Positions 44,546 to 56,537 of a stretch of 64,000 nt of DNA are shown in pieces. The notes under the pieces were generated by a model. That model was not told the DNA's origin and searched no databases. It was given only the letters and a program-made list of their open reading frames with translations. This DNA comes from Agelas oroides (lineage: Eukaryota; Porifera; Demospongiae; Agelasida; Agelasidae), in assembly GCA_949130485.1 (NCBI GenBank), contig OX422185.1, positions 9,029,127-9,093,126 on the forward strand, given 5' to 3'. Both the position numbers and the translations under genes were made by a program. The stretch's first letter is position 1. Each line of letters begins with the position of its first letter.

Positions 44546-45816
44546 TTCGTGTATATCTCTCTCTTTCTCTTCTCATTGTGCATACCCTCCCAATGTCATG
44601 CATGTACACCCTCCCTCCCTCTCATATACACACCTTCATCCTCACTCACCCACATAAATTTGTGTACACCACACACATGCTTTACCCACAAGTGTGTACG
44701 CCCTCCCTTCTTCAAACTCATACCCTTGCTCACTTCCTGCCTTCACTTAAAACCCTCCCCTTACTCATGCACCTTTTCTCTCCCCCTTCCTCCTCTCCCG
44801 CATTTTCTCATTCTCTTCCCCTCTACCCGTCCACACACACTTCCTCGGACCCCCCTTGCTACCAGTTCAAAAGGTAATTGAGCTGTATACAGCTGACTAT
44901 GACAGGAGCTCATTTTCAACCATGCAAGTTGACCACGAACTCAACCAGGTCAGTGTACTGCAGCGTAAATGATTTCTTCTCCGCTTTGTGTAGTTGTATA
45001 TGTACATTCATGTATGCATGCACACATTGCACAGGATGAAATTATCTTGACAATTTTTACACACCTCACACACCCTCCTCACAGTCGATCCCTGCTCACA
45101 ACCTCACACACCCTCCTCACTCTCAATCCCTACTCATGCATGTACATGTTTATTTTTAGCCTGATTCATAGACCCTCCTACTATCCACATTTATACGTAA
45201 TATATAAGCACACCACCCTCGGACAGTGTGCTTATATATCTACTAAAGTGAGTGGTCACTTCTTTCCTCCCTGCATACTGTACGTTAACAAAAAGTTGAT
45301 TGACATTGGGTTGCTCATAGAATGAAATCTGCACATCCAGATAAAGTGAAGCCCTCCATATACTGAACGATTTGTTGTTGAAGGGAAGCATAGAAGACCA
45401 AGCTGTTAACTGCTCAGAAGGTGATGGAGGAGGCAGAGACAGGGAGAAAGAGGGCTGTGATCGTTGGGTCTCTCCTCATGCAAAAAAAAAGAGAGAAAAA
45501 TAGGCGCTGGGTTTCGACTGTAGCAATACCCTGAAGAACAACGGTACTTGTAAATGCTTTTACTTGTTAGTACTGCTACTTATAACAACTTTGAGCATGC
45601 ATGATGGAATCTATAACCACATGTAGCGTGCATTAATAGGAGTGTTATCAGTTATGTTACAATATAACAACCGTGCATTTTCTCCCACCGTTTGAGACTC
45701 TGTTGCTTGGAGATCATGCATGCACTTTATTGTGAAATTGTTCTTGTGAAGTTAATATTCTGTGTTTCCCTTGTGGTTTAATTTTTATAAGTGCTCCATA
45801 AGTTTGTATATATTAA
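44546..45816. other. Pyrimidine-rich tail of the minisatellite and flank
   Basis: 44546-44870 stays C/T-rich. A possible short exon between TTGCTACCAG (44861) and CTCAACCAG/GTCAGT (44950) encodes IELYTADYDRSSFSTMQVD in one frame, but it needs a non-standard reading across a GTAA and I do not call it. The palindrome ATATATAAGCACAC / GTGTGCTTATATAT is at 45200-45239. Confidence 0.35.
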
Positions 45817-46785
45817 GGTGGCAGAGAACCCTGTTACTTTCAAGGTCGACAAACCTGGAATCCAAGCTGATAGACTTCTTTGTCTTGGTAAAATTGTAGC
45901 AAATAGTCAGTTTTGGGAGTCTTCATCCGTTCACTGTCTGTAAAATTGGGGATTTTCCCCATTTCCTGTCGGCATTGGCATCCAGTAATCAGTTTATAAT
46001 TAAGTTAGTTAAGATGTGGCCTGGCGGAACCCCTCATGTGGTGGTCGGAACTTTGAAGATTGGGGATTTTCCCCATTTCCTGTCGGCATTGGCATCCAGT
46101 AATCAGTTTATAATTAAGTTAGTTAAGATGTGGCCTGGCGGAACCCCTCATGTGGTGGTCGGAACTTTGACTTGTGGTGCAGTCAAAGTTGTCCATTCCA
46201 AGATCGACTTTGAAAAAAAAAGGAGTTTAGTAGATCGAGTGCTGGGCTGGGCTTTTATAACTAGAATGCGCAATATATCGTTGGTACTACGTTGCCGTTG
46301 ACAGGAAAGCTGAAGAGTGGTTGTGTGTGGAACAGAGCCGTGAGTTGTTTCGCGACATAAGGGGGAGAGGTGGGGCTAGTAATGCTTGCTTACACTTGTG
46401 AATGAGCCCCTCCCGTAGACATGCAAGCTGTGAAATGTGCATTCATTTTGGTGCAGTCAAAGTTGTCCATTCCAAGAGTAGTGACAAACATGAGTCTAGC
46501 CTGACTTTGAGAGTAGCTCTGAACAAAAGCTGGCACAGACTGATTTGAGATACTTTGGTGGTTAGGACGCTACCTACAGTGTCATGAGCATGTAGATGCG
46601 TCCATCGAGTGGCAATTTTGGCTCATGAATATATTAATAAGCTACTAAAACCCTTTTTTAAGATTAGGCAAAGCAAGATTGCCCTAAACCAAACCCTAAC
46701 CCTGAAACTAGGAGTAACCCTGGTCCTGACTGTAACCCAGGTTTATGTTTACGTTAACCTCCGCCGAGTGACTTCCGCCGCCACC
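45817..46785. mobile_element. Non-autonomous TTAA-type DNA transposon, copy 2
   Basis: TTAA at 45813-45816 and 46786-46789 flanks ends GGTGGCAG and CGCCACC. The interior matches copy 1 (1338-2124). A unit of 112 bases (GGGGATTTTCCCCATTTCCT to GGTGGTCGGAACTTTGAAGA) is present twice in tandem at about 45947-46170. No transposase is present. Confidence 0.75.
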
Positions 46786-47434
46786 TTAAATTTATCAATT
46801 TTGTGTATGGTTGTGAAATTGTGCCCAGGCCCCTCTTGGCTCCACTGTTTGATCACTTAGAGCATGCATAGGTGTATGGCCTCATTCCCAGGCTCTCCCC
46901 ACTAGGAGGTGGAGATGAGAATGAGGTTATTGTACATCAGTTATCAGAATGTGGTGCCGTGGGAGGCTTGGAAATAAGGATACATAGGCCACTATTTGCA
47001 TGGAGCTCATGTGAATGACTCCTCACTGGATGGTGTGTGCTTACTGTCTGCTTGCACTGCTTGTCTAGGTCACATTCCAATTCAAATCCTTACAACTGGG
47101 ATTCAAATCCCAAGCAGCATGCCAATTAGTAATCCCATACCATTCCACTGAATTTCTTGAGTCAAATCCCTGATTCCTCCATATGGAAGTGTAAGTGCAT
47201 ACTGGTAGTTGCATTGTCTTATGAGTCATAATGATTATAAACTTGTTATATAATTATATATATTCCCTGGCTCCAGTTGAGCCATTGTCATAATTATGAG
47301 TCATAATAAGACAATGCAATGGCTCCAGTTGATTGCTTGCAGTCTGAAGGCAAAACCTGGGGCCAGGAAAAGTCTAAGAACGAGGTAATTGCACACTATG
47401 TATTCATATATACATAGGAGAAGCAGGGGAGGAG
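46786..47434. other. Non-coding with small inverted words
   Basis: A hairpin-family end TGGCCTCATTCCCAGGCTCT lies at 46877, with GAGATGAGAATGAGGTTA as its partner. GACTCATAAT/ATTATGAGTC words face each other around 47217-47310. A B-box-like GGGATTCAAATCCC at 47098 has no convincing A box. No gene. Confidence 0.4.
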
Positions 47435-47512
47435 CTAGTCTATCAAGCTAGACCCTCTCTCACCCTCCAGAAAATTTCTGTAGGGTGAGAGATGGTCTAG
47501 CTTGATAGACTA
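47435..47512. mobile_element. 78-bp hairpin insertion with 8-bp duplication
   Basis: CTAGTCTATCAAGCTAGACC at the left is mirrored at the right; the centre is CTCTCACCCT / AGGGTGAGAG around GAAAATTTC. GGGAGGAG at 47427-47434 is repeated exactly at 47513-47520. Confidence 0.75.
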
Positions 47513-47725
47513 GGGAGGAGCTTGCTTGGAATACAGTGTTGTTTTAGTTCAAGGATCTCCTGATGTCTTAGTTCAAGTAAAACTCACATATTTTGCAGCA
47601 TTATAATTATGATTATAGTTTGTAGTTAATTGGAAGTAAACAGCTAGCAATTAGTTTTTGGTAATTTGGTAATTAGGTGGTGTTACCAGCATTCTTATAG
47701 TTTTGAGGAATTATTATATCCAAGG

Positions 47726-47813
47726 AGAAGAGGAAGAAGAAAAGGAGGGAGGAGGAAGAAGAAAGGGGAGTGAAGGAGAAGAGGGAGATGGGAGGAAGGG
47801 GAGGGAGAAGGGA
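47726..47813. repeat. Purine-only tract (GA-rich)
   Basis: Almost uninterrupted run of A and G (GAGGAAGAAGAAAAGGAGGG type) for about 85 bases. Such tracts can form triplex DNA. Frames across it are low-complexity Glu/Gly artefacts. Confidence 0.85.
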
Positions 47814-47887
47814 GAACATATAAAAATGACAGGTGTGATGATTACTGCATGTAAACACAACTGCTTTCCTCCTCCACCAATGCAGCA

Positions 47888-47981
47888 TAGCCTCATTCCC
47901 AGGCTCTCCCCTCGCCCCGACGAAAAATATGAACGTTTTTATTTTTCATCGGGGTGAGGGGAGAGCCTGGGAACAAGAGTA
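47888..47981. mobile_element. 94-bp hairpin of the TAGCCTCATTCCCAGG family
   Basis: TAGCCTCATTCCCAGGCTCT and CCCTCGCCCCGACGAAAAAT mirror the right half. Flanks ATGCAGCA and, after one spacer base, ATGCAGCC agree at seven of eight positions. Closest relative is 20341-20427. Confidence 0.7.
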
Positions 47982-49378
47982 CATGCAGCCCCTTCCCCCC
48001 ATAATTATATGATCCAGCCTCAGGGTGTGTGTAGGGCTGTAATAGTGTTATGAATGAACGTAAGTAGTCTGTGGTGTGGTTGTATGCCCATGCAGCCTGA
48101 TATAACCAGGGTTGATATAATATACGTACAAGAATAGGAAGAAATCAAAAACAGATCGCTAGATCGATGTAGGTGTTAGCCCCGAACCCAGGCTTTCTGT
48201 TCCAGATCTATCTCGCAGCTTAGGATTTTTCCGCGAGAAATCTGGAACGGAATCCTGAAGGCGTGGGTTCGCATGGTGCATCAGCCAATCCGATTTTGCC
48301 ACCAACACTGATAATCCTCTCGGACAAGAAAGGTACCAGCTATATAGCTCGAACTGTTTAATATCTGACGGAGAACGAAGTGTCGATGCAAATTAAGTGA
48401 CGGAGAGGAAGAGGTAAGGGTACGAAAGTAAATAATTGTATCTCATCCTGGTTTATTTGTTAAAATCCTCCATAAGATATTGTGTGTCCTAGGCTAGGGG
48501 TGTAAAGGCAAAATTTTATCCTACGGTAGGCAAAATAAGTACCACCGATATATCATTGGATTGGGGACTTGTCGAGTCACCAAAGGCTGTGTAACTCTTA
48601 CCAGCAATGTATGAACACCAAAATTTAAGTCATCTGCTAAGGCATTCAGTTATGTCATCAAAACTGTACACATCCTTATACTAAAACTTGCGCTGCGATC
48701 TTGGAGTACAGCTTTACATGTGGCAGTATATGCGGTATTGAGCGAAAACGAACTGGCCTCATGGATATAAAATGTTGTACTGTATGTCATGCTGCACGAA
48801 CCGGAGAGAAAGACAGAGATAGCGGAACAGTAGCTTGTACAATAATACCAGTGCATAGACTTTTCTAGGATGTCATAGGCGTAGAGGCGGTCCGGCAGGT
48901 CCGGCAGTCGCCGAACCAATCGTTAATTACAGCAGAAGAAGCAACTCAGTTCTATTATGTTTTGGCTATGTCGCTTTGCATGGGCATGGTCACCCTAACT
49001 GCTTATGGCTATTCCCAACCAACACTCTCCACAACATGTTTGTGTGCAGCTGTGACATGCATACCGATGCCAGTTGTTTACATAAGCAGTTATAGTTGAC
49101 GTAGTGCACAATAATTATTTATTGTGGAAGCTGCACGAACGTGCGTCCCCAAACTCACCGGGCAATGCTTGAGACCTTGCCCTATTTTGAAGGCAGATCG
49201 CTTATCCTTGCACCACATATAACGCAAGGAAAGCATTTCTTCTGTGTTCTTTTGTGTTGTATAGGTAGTGCAGTGTACTTAGGAGGGGGCTTGTAAATAA
49301 ATTGGAGAAGATTCTATGCTCCGAAGCGCATTTCTTGTGCCTAAAGCAGTCAAATACTAGGGGAATGTTGAACATTGT
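47982..49378. other. Non-coding, no gene recognised
   Basis: 48186-48275 is an imperfect hairpin (CGAACCCAGGCTTTCTGTTC, AGATCT versus AAATCTGGAACGG, GCGTGGGTTCG). No protein-like frame. Confidence 0.4.
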
Positions 49379-49862
49379 GGGGCGAGCATGAGCAAGCAGC
49401 GTTGAACTGTTATATAGCTAAGGCTTTACCAGTAAAGTATAAGATCACAGCCCACAGGCTGTGGCATGTAGCTAAACAAGGTTTGTCACTCTATAGTCTG
49501 CAGAAGTGCTTAACAGCTTAGAGGAAACTGTCACGATTACAGAGGATAGCTTGTAGGTACTCATGCTCCAGCTGCCTATTCCGATGTTGCTGCCAACACA
49601 ACTGCTGTCCCTTGTACAGTAAGTGTGCATGTTCCGACTGTCCTTCCTGGCTGTCTTCTATAAGCATCATCTTTCAAGCTCACCTTACAGCTAGCTACCT
49701 AAGACTATGCTGGCTGCCAAGTTGTACGAAAATCTTACTTATGATCGTGTTAAATTACAGTGTTCAAAACATACGGAATGACGTACGGCAGATAGATATA
49801 TCTATTATATATATAAATATGAAAAATCGCAATTCAATTCACTATAGTATGAGGCTCGCCCC
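49379..49862. mobile_element. GGGGCGAGC-ended element, complete short copy
   Basis: Left end GGGGCGAGCATGAGCAAGCA, right end GAGGCTCGCCCC; 484 bases. The left half (AGCAAGCAGC, GTTTGTCACT, CTTAACAGC-like words) matches the left half of the element that starts at 50828. No coding sequence. Confidence 0.65.
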
Positions 49863-50827
49863 AATAAACTAAAAGTATACATAAGGCGCCAGATATCTTT
49901 ACATGCTGACCTAGCAAATATTGTGTAGTAGTGCAAGAAAAAAAATCAGGATCAAACTCTTTACAGTTGCTGAGTAAAAAGTGTTCAAGCGGTGCGGCTA
50001 ATTGCTGGTTGAATGTGTTGGTTTGTTTTCATTTTCAGCTTAACTGATGGAACAGTTTCGTCACATTATTTTACTGAATGGAACAGGTTCACGTGACATG
50101 TGCTACCGCACACACGACTGCCAAACGTCACATTGTGCATTGAAATGCTCTAGTTGCTGGCCATGATACTGTTTGAACAGTTAGCAAAGGTTTTTTAAGT
50201 GTCACGTTGACATCTTATACACACATTTTTAAGCCAATTGTCGAGCCTTTTGTAAGTGATGGTTAGATGGTTAGTGATGGTTAGTACAGTTGCTGCCACT
50301 CTGTCAAGAACCCTGGTAACAAAAGACAAGTAGCGTGCATGATGCGACTACTGACTACTTACCTACGTACGTACACATAACCTGTTACTGTATTGTCAGC
50401 GCTTACGTTTAATCTTCAACTAGTATATTAACCTTTACTTACAATCAAAAACAAGTACCACACCCGGCAGTTTGAGTAATTCAACTCATGAGGCGGTATT
50501 GGATGCCTGCCAGTCATGCAAGTAATATGGTAGGAACCGCCTCTGTTCCATGAAATAATGTGACGGAACTGTTCTGTTCCGGTCCGTTCTGTGAAATAAT
50601 GACTGCCTTTACACTGCGACCCCCATGTTCATCCAACAGCCTACAGATATGCCAACAGCCCTATTTAGTTCACACCCTGCAATAAACACTACACAAACCT
50701 TTCAACACTTAACACTTCTTCTTAACACCCTTTTTCTTTTTCGCTTGGGATCCGGTTAGTCTCAAAAAAAAGTATAGACTTGGAGATTTGTGAACACTGA
50801 ATTACTAGTGAGATGATTCCTCATCAT
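49863..50827. other. Non-coding spacer
   Basis: Repeated words GATGGTTAGT at 50260-50285 and two diverged blocks GATGGAACAGTTTCGTCACA (50046) and complement-like ATAATGTGACGGAACTGTTC (50557), which are inverted and may be ends of another element of about 0.55 kb (50035-50600). TTTTCGCTTGGGATCCGGTT at 50740 resembles 34222-34245. No gene. Confidence 0.4.
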
Positions 50828-51344
50828 GGGGCGAGCCTGAGCAAGCAGCAAACTGCTGATTTACTACTTTGTCATGGCACACAGCAGGATTTGTCACTGT
50901 CGACTGTTAAGCAACGCATATAAGTAGCTAAGTTCTCACCAGAGATAAATATAAGCATATGCCAGCTATTTCTCCAGCAAGGGCAGCTAACGTGGCTACA
51001 CATGCATGGACTAAGCTTTACACCAAATTTCTGGTGTTTGTGACTGCCGTTTATGCATTGGCCCGCTACTTGAAGCGACCCAGTCAACCACCGTCCATAT
51101 TAAATTTGTACCGCCTGTGAGCGGCCTGCCGTCGTCGGTAGAAGCACAAACCAGTGCCACGCATGCTTCAACTTCAGTCGTCTTCGCTCTTGGGTCCCCG
51201 ACGCTGCACTCCGACAGTAGCCCTTCACTGGCCTTCACAAGCTTCACGATATCCCATATAGAAAAAACTAGGTTGTAACAACCTTGTAACAACCTTGTAA
51301 CAACCATGGCACAACCTTACATGCATGTTACAACCTTGTTGTGA

Positions 51345-51550
51345 GATTGTGTATAGGTTGTGAGCAGACTGTTGAATAATTACAAGTTAGACACAACCTT
51401 GTGGAGAGGTTGTGTATAGGTTGTGAGCAGACTGTTGAATAATTACAAGTTAGACACAACCTTGTGGAGAGGTTGTTGGTAACTGTGTATAGGTTGTGAG
51501 CAGACTGTTGAATAATTACAAGTTAGACACAACCTTGTGGAGAGATTGTA
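51345..51550. repeat. Tandem repeat, about 62-75 bp unit x3
   Basis: Three copies of TGTGTATAGGTTGTGAGCAG, ACTGTTGAATAATTACAAGT and TAGACACAACCTTGTGGAGA. Lies in the left subterminal part of the 5.1-kb element. Confidence 0.85.
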
Positions 51551-52299
51551 GTCTACATGCACATGTTCATTACAAGGTTGTAAATGGATTGTGGTTATGT
51601 GCACAACTTTGTGAATAGATTGTTCTATAGTTTGAAATAATCACATGACATTGTGTATCATCACAACATTGCACCATACCGTAAAATATCAATACAGGAC
51701 AATACTGTTATAGTCATTTGTAGGCAGACGCCAGTTGTTTCTTATGCTAGCAGCAGCACTACTTGTTTCCATTGCAGTCTTCACAATCTTGCCAGTTGTG
51801 GTTGCAAATGCAAGTTTGATAAAGGACATGATATGATTAATCTGTTCTCGATGTTTAAAAGCTGTTAGCTTTTTCTAAACAAGCTCACATTGATAAGCAT
51901 CTAACATGAGCCTTTTCCTAAACTCAAGCAAAGAGTTAGCTATATGCACTGTCAGGATTGGCAAAAGTCATCTCAACAACATCCAAATCAACCTCAAGTT
52001 CTTCATCAGTGTTCTTTGCCATTTCATTTCTGCATCAGGTGATGATGGGACACTTCCTACATATGTGATTGCAGGTTTAGCATTTAGTGTAAATTTCAGC
52101 TTGTGTTTAGCTTTCTGATGCTTCCTCTGTTCTATTTTCATCTGCTTTCCCAACTTGATGCAGACAACAGCTCTGTAATAGGGGAATTTAGAGGAAATAA
52201 TAATAACTACAGCAACAATTATATTCTCTCCTCCCAATTTCAGGTGTACTTCATCTTAAGTTGCACCTTCTAAGCCACTTCAAGTACTGTAAGGTGAAG
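51551..52299. other. Interior of the 5.1-kb element, nothing recognised
   Basis: Short frames only, none with known motifs. Confidence 0.4.
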
Positions 52300-52575
52300 C
52301 ACAAAGCATGAGTGCAACGCATCAGACTGACAGTTGTACCACCACAAAGTCTAACACATCAGTCACAAGACCACAAAGTTCGACCCATCAGACTGATGGT
52401 CACATGACCACAAAGTCTGACACATCAGACGGACGGTCACATGACCACAAAGTCCAACACAGCAGATCGACTGACAGTCACATGACCACACAAAGTCCAA
52501 CACATCAGACTGACAGTCACAAGACCAAGAAGTTCAACACATCGGACTGACAGTCACAAGACCAAAAAGTCCAAT
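52300..52575. repeat. Tandem repeat, about 35-40-bp unit (CACATCAGACTGACAGTCAC)
   Basis: Seven or so diverged units of (A)CACATCAGACTGACAGTCAC followed by ATGACCACAAAGTCCA. The 80-codon frame across it is a Ser/Thr/His-rich artefact. Confidence 0.85.
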
Positions 52576-54837
52576 GCATCAGGGGGACTGACCAAATTTT
52601 AATGCCACCCGAATGTATGCTGAAACCCCACTAGCCAACCAACCTCAACATGGATGGCTTTTAGTATCAGAGACAGTATCACGAAGCATTTCCCGTACGT
52701 ATTCAAATTATCAAATGCAATCCCATACTACTGTTGGTTGCATCTAGCTTGTCACACAAGGTAGCTAGCTACATATACTAAACCAGTGTAAAGTTTATTA
52801 AACAAGAATGTAACCTACAGTGCACATTAATCCGCCTTACAACAAAATAGGTGGCAGATGATAACCCACTGGGATATCTTACCTTCAAGCCGGTTCCGTT
52901 CTTTCCAGAAAGTTTGCCTATGAACATGACAGGCTAAGGCTGTAGCCTGCTGCGCGGCGCCGGTGCGCTTAGACCACACCCACTCCGGGCTGTTAAAGGC
53001 AGCACGCATGCGCAAATTTGGCAGCACGCGCTTGCGACAGCTGCTTGCAGTGAAGCTGACAGCTGCGGCTGCCTTCAGTAAGAGCCACACGTCGGACACG
53101 ATCGACGTGCTGCCATATCATCGAAGGCTAAGCGATCGTGAATACAGCGCAGAAGACGCCTACTAAGTTTGTTCTTATCCGTTGATTGTCCGAGTAGGTG
53201 TGATTCCCCTCTCCGCCACAAAAGGCGCTGCGCATATTAGGAACAGGACGTTGTACAAGGCTGTACTCCGAAGGATCCAGGAGTAAAGGTAATAGAATGT
53301 ATCTATAATTACATAAGGGGAAGATAAAATTTGCTTCTCCATGGCCGACTTGCACGATAGGATCACGTTGGCACGCCCCTAGCCCTCTGGGGGTCAGGTT
53401 CTTCTCGTTCTCCATACAAAATGTATGGAAAATGACCGCCGTGGTTGATAAAATAGCTTGCTGCTCATACACAGCGTGTCCTTCAGCCATCATTTTGAGA
53501 TTATCGTGGAGACTAAAAGCTTTGCCACAGTATATAGCTAATGTGTTAAAGCGCTTCGTACGTGGCACAAATATGGCAAATTCTGTTGACAGGATGCTGG
53601 AACATCAGCTAAATCGGCAAAAAACTAACTTAAACAGCTTCTGCTTTGACAGAAAATGTTCCCTTTATTGCATAGCAGAACACTCAGAGATGAAAATACT
53701 GTCACGGAGCCATGGCCACCATAGACCTACCCTCAAATTTTAATGACTCACACATATGAAATACACATGCCCACACAACTATAAGCACTGTGCCTACAAG
53801 TACTTTTTCTTGCAGTGGTCCACAGAAGCTAGAACGTTCAATCATAACTCAGGTCTGTGATCTTTGTCAACCTGCTCATGGTCAGTTGCTGCACTCTGTC
53901 CACTGTGATGATAACTCTGTTTCATCAGGAAATGAGTATACCTACATAGACACAATGACATCTTTAAAGTAGCATGCATGCAGTGGGTATTATCATTTTT
54001 ATTGCGGATGACTCCACACAGAAACTTTAATGCTAGCAGTAACTAGCTAGATTTAAGTGCTGTTTGTACAGCAGCTGGAACTAGCTTTATCCCCCTACGC
54101 CCGTCCATTAATAATGTGCACACAAAGCTAGTAGCCAAGTTTCTCATGGCTTTTGGCTCACCTGAGTTGGCTGGCATTCCATGATTGGCTCAAATAGTGT
54201 TCATGGTCACAGAAAATCCCCAACAGAACGGCCACAAATAGTCTATAGGTTCCATCCATCGTCTTTGTACCGTGCTGTTCGCACTCTCCATTCATTTTCT
54301 ATGGCAATTTCACAGACCCTGATCCCCAGCTGTATCACGTGATTTTCTATCATGCAAGTCGGCCATTCCTCTATACGTTTGGTTGTATACTTTACTTAAT
54401 TAACTACCGTATTTCCTTGATTACTTCCCGTGGGTACTAGACTGTACTTACCCGCGGGTACAATACCAGGGCAGGAACAAAACGAGGGCGGGTTCAATTA
54501 ACTTCAGCCAAGTCCGGCGTGCACTCCAGTCGCGCACGTGCGCCATCAAAATGCACACGACTTGACATCTTTGTACAGCACAAATACTAGGTACGTACAG
54601 TGCAGTAAAGTACGTGAGTACAGACCGGCTAGACAAGTGATCTGAGTCATCCAAGTTGTCCTCGTTGCCAGCAATGAGTGTGGCTGCGTAACCGTGTGGG
54701 AACTAATCAAGGGCTTTCTTCAGCTCAAGCGTGCTCTCGGGTGCGCGGGGTTAATTCAAGGGAGGGAAAGAAATCCGGTAACTCTGATCTGTTTACAGCT
54801 TCATCAAAATCAGCCAATTTACAATCTATTACCGTAG
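52576..54837. other. Interior of the 5.1-kb element, no recognised gene
   Basis: The longest frame is 146 codons on the minus strand (53128-53568), without motifs I know. 52925-53110 is locally GC-rich and could be a small exon or CpG-like spot, but no splice-consistent model emerged. 54405-54760 has GGGTACTAGACTGTACTTAC and CGGGTACAATACCAG, resembling a decayed element end (TTCAATTAACTTCAGCC and GGGTTAATTCAAGGGAGG). Confidence 0.35.
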
Positions 54838-54970
54838 TTTCGTGAAAGAGCGTCCACCCCCTACTTTTGGCCCAATTTCCTGTATAGGGTCAAAGTTTGT
54901 TCGAATGAGCGCCCACCCTGGAGCGAGTATCGTGTGGCTAATGAGTGCACATGTGGAGTTTGAGAAGCAC
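54838..54970. repeat. Dispersed repeat, uninterrupted relative of 27470-28450
   Basis: Contains TACTTTTGGCCCAATTTCCT and GTATAGGGTCAAAGTTTG, then AGCGCCCACCCTGGAG. At 27.5-28.4 kb the same sequence is split after CAAT by an 856-bp element. Confidence 0.65.
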
Positions 54971-56059
54971 ATCCCCAAGCGCTATGCATATCTGAGGTAA
55001 GAAACTTCGTGTGTCATACTTCACTGAAGGTTACTACAAAGCAGCTTTGCGTAGACGAACATAGCTAACGCGGTGCGCACCGCGAGGTAAACTATGCTTA
55101 CATCAGTGGTGCCGTTCAGAGTGTTATGTGCTGTCAGGACGTAACTTCAAAGCCGCTGGTGGTTCCGATGTATGTTACTGCTTGTCCAATTATTTGCTTC
55201 AAGCCGAATTCAAGGGCATCGAGTCACTGTAAACACGAAAGGGCGCTCTTTTGTGATTAAATGCGAAAGCATTCGAAAGAGCACACACCCCCTCTCTGGC
55301 GGACTTGTAAGGTGCTTCACCCATGGGTGCTCTTTCATGAGACTACGGTACTTTTAGCTACCTGAAATGCTGTTTACTCCCTGCATGCGTTTAAGGAAAA
55401 GCTTCATGTTTGGCAAGCTACCTCTTAATTGGCCCATTGACAATCCATGCAGGGAGGCTTTAAGTAGGACTTATACACTGCATGGCAGCATTTTAAAATT
55501 CTAATTTTGCTTGTTCTAAACAGGGCATGTGTGCAGTCATCCCACCCTGTTGCCAAGAGCTTCCTTGTCAACACTATCAATGACAAGTGTGCCAACTGTT
55601 GCAGAAAGTAGCTTTAAGCTATAATGTGTATAAGTACAGACAGTGATGCTTTTAAATAATATCCCTTTACCCTTTGATGTGCCCACATGCGCCCAAAGTT
55701 TTAAAGTATACATGTACAGCTACAGTGGTAGTAAAGAGCCAGAAGCTAATTAACTTGGAAGTGCATGCAGGCACTCTCTTTAAACGTTTGTGATAGATAC
55801 ACTTAAGCAGGTTTGTTTTCAACCAAGTTAATACGAATGTCTGAACTCAGCTAGTTTATAAGTTTCTCTCGTGAGCATGTGATTGATTTCTGATCATGCA
55901 TGTGCATAAGAGGTAAAGGGTAAAGGGTATGTCATGTGCTATATCCATACATTGTAGATATACATGTATATTTATGTACATACTATGTAATTATTTTACC
56001 ATCTGGTTGTTTTGCATGTGAAGTATACTGATCGATACCCCTATGTTTACAAGCATGTA
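54971..56059. other. Interior of the 5.1-kb element, right part
   Basis: No domain-bearing frame; AT-rich. Confidence 0.4.
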
Positions 56060-56537
56060 GCAAGGTTGTACCAACCCTGCAGGAATCACCTGCTTATTTA
56101 CAACCTTGTGACTACCTTGTTACAACCTTGTTACAACCTTGAAACCAGCTAGCGGGCGTGACAAATCCAGGGTTTGGACAACCTTCTGGCAAGGTTGTCA
56201 CAACCTTGTCACAACCTTGTCACAACCTTGTCACAACCTTGTACCAACCATGCGACAACCTTGTTCCAACCTTGCCACTACCTTGTAGCCAGGTTGTTAC
56301 AAGGTTGGTACAAGCTGGCTGTACTACCTTGTGACAAGGTTGTCACAACCTAGTTTTTTCTATATGGGATCGATCTTTGTAAAATATTTGAATGCGCTCA
56401 TTTAAAATTTAAGGTAAGTGGTCGGTCCATAGATAGCTAGATATATAGACACACGCGTGCGCAATGCAGTCATGCTAGTGTGGAGCTCGCTCAGGCTCGC
56501 CCCAATAAGGCTTTTTACATTCCACAATTATAGTTGA

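Larger units (their letters stand above)
51251..56370. mobile_element. 5.1-kb DNA element with ACAACCTTGT-array ends
   Basis: Both ends read ATCCCATATAGAAAAAACTA followed by GGTTGT(A/G)ACAACC, inverted. CGAT flanks on each side (51247-51250 and 56371-56374) suggest a 4-bp duplication. Just inside, arrays of TTGT(A/C/G)ACAACC words occupy about 51265-51600 and 56060-56350. The interior has minisatellites and short frames but no transposase I can recognise. The superfamily is unresolved. Confidence 0.7.
50828..56503. mobile_element. GGGGCGAGC-ended element split by a 5.1-kb insertion
   Basis: The left end GGGGCGAGCCTGAGCAAGCA (50828) and right end GAGCTCGCTCAGGCTCGCCC (56484-56503) are inverted repeats. 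The left half 50828-51250 resembles 49379-49600. The two halves are separated by the repeat-ended element 51251-56370, so the original would be about 0.55 kb, close to the 484-bp complete copy. Confidence 0.55.

Noticed and set aside
43944-44881. Three overlapping frames of 208-237 codons
   Set aside because: All are translations of one Pro/His-rich minisatellite whose unit has no stop in any frame; no domain or splice support.
44861-44956. Short possible exon encoding IELYTADYDRSSFSTMQVD
   Set aside because: The frame opens with a GTAA splice-like sequence and has no phase-compatible neighbours.
47098-47111. GGGATTCAAATCCC as a tRNA T-arm
   Set aside because: No A box or acceptor stem at the right distance.
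52308-52550. 80-codon Ser/Thr/His-rich frame
   Set aside because: Translation of a 35-40-bp tandem repeat.
53128-53568. 146-codon minus-strand frame inside the 5.1-kb element
   Set aside because: No recognisable motif and no related frame; could be chance in a 5-kb interval. Not called as a gene.
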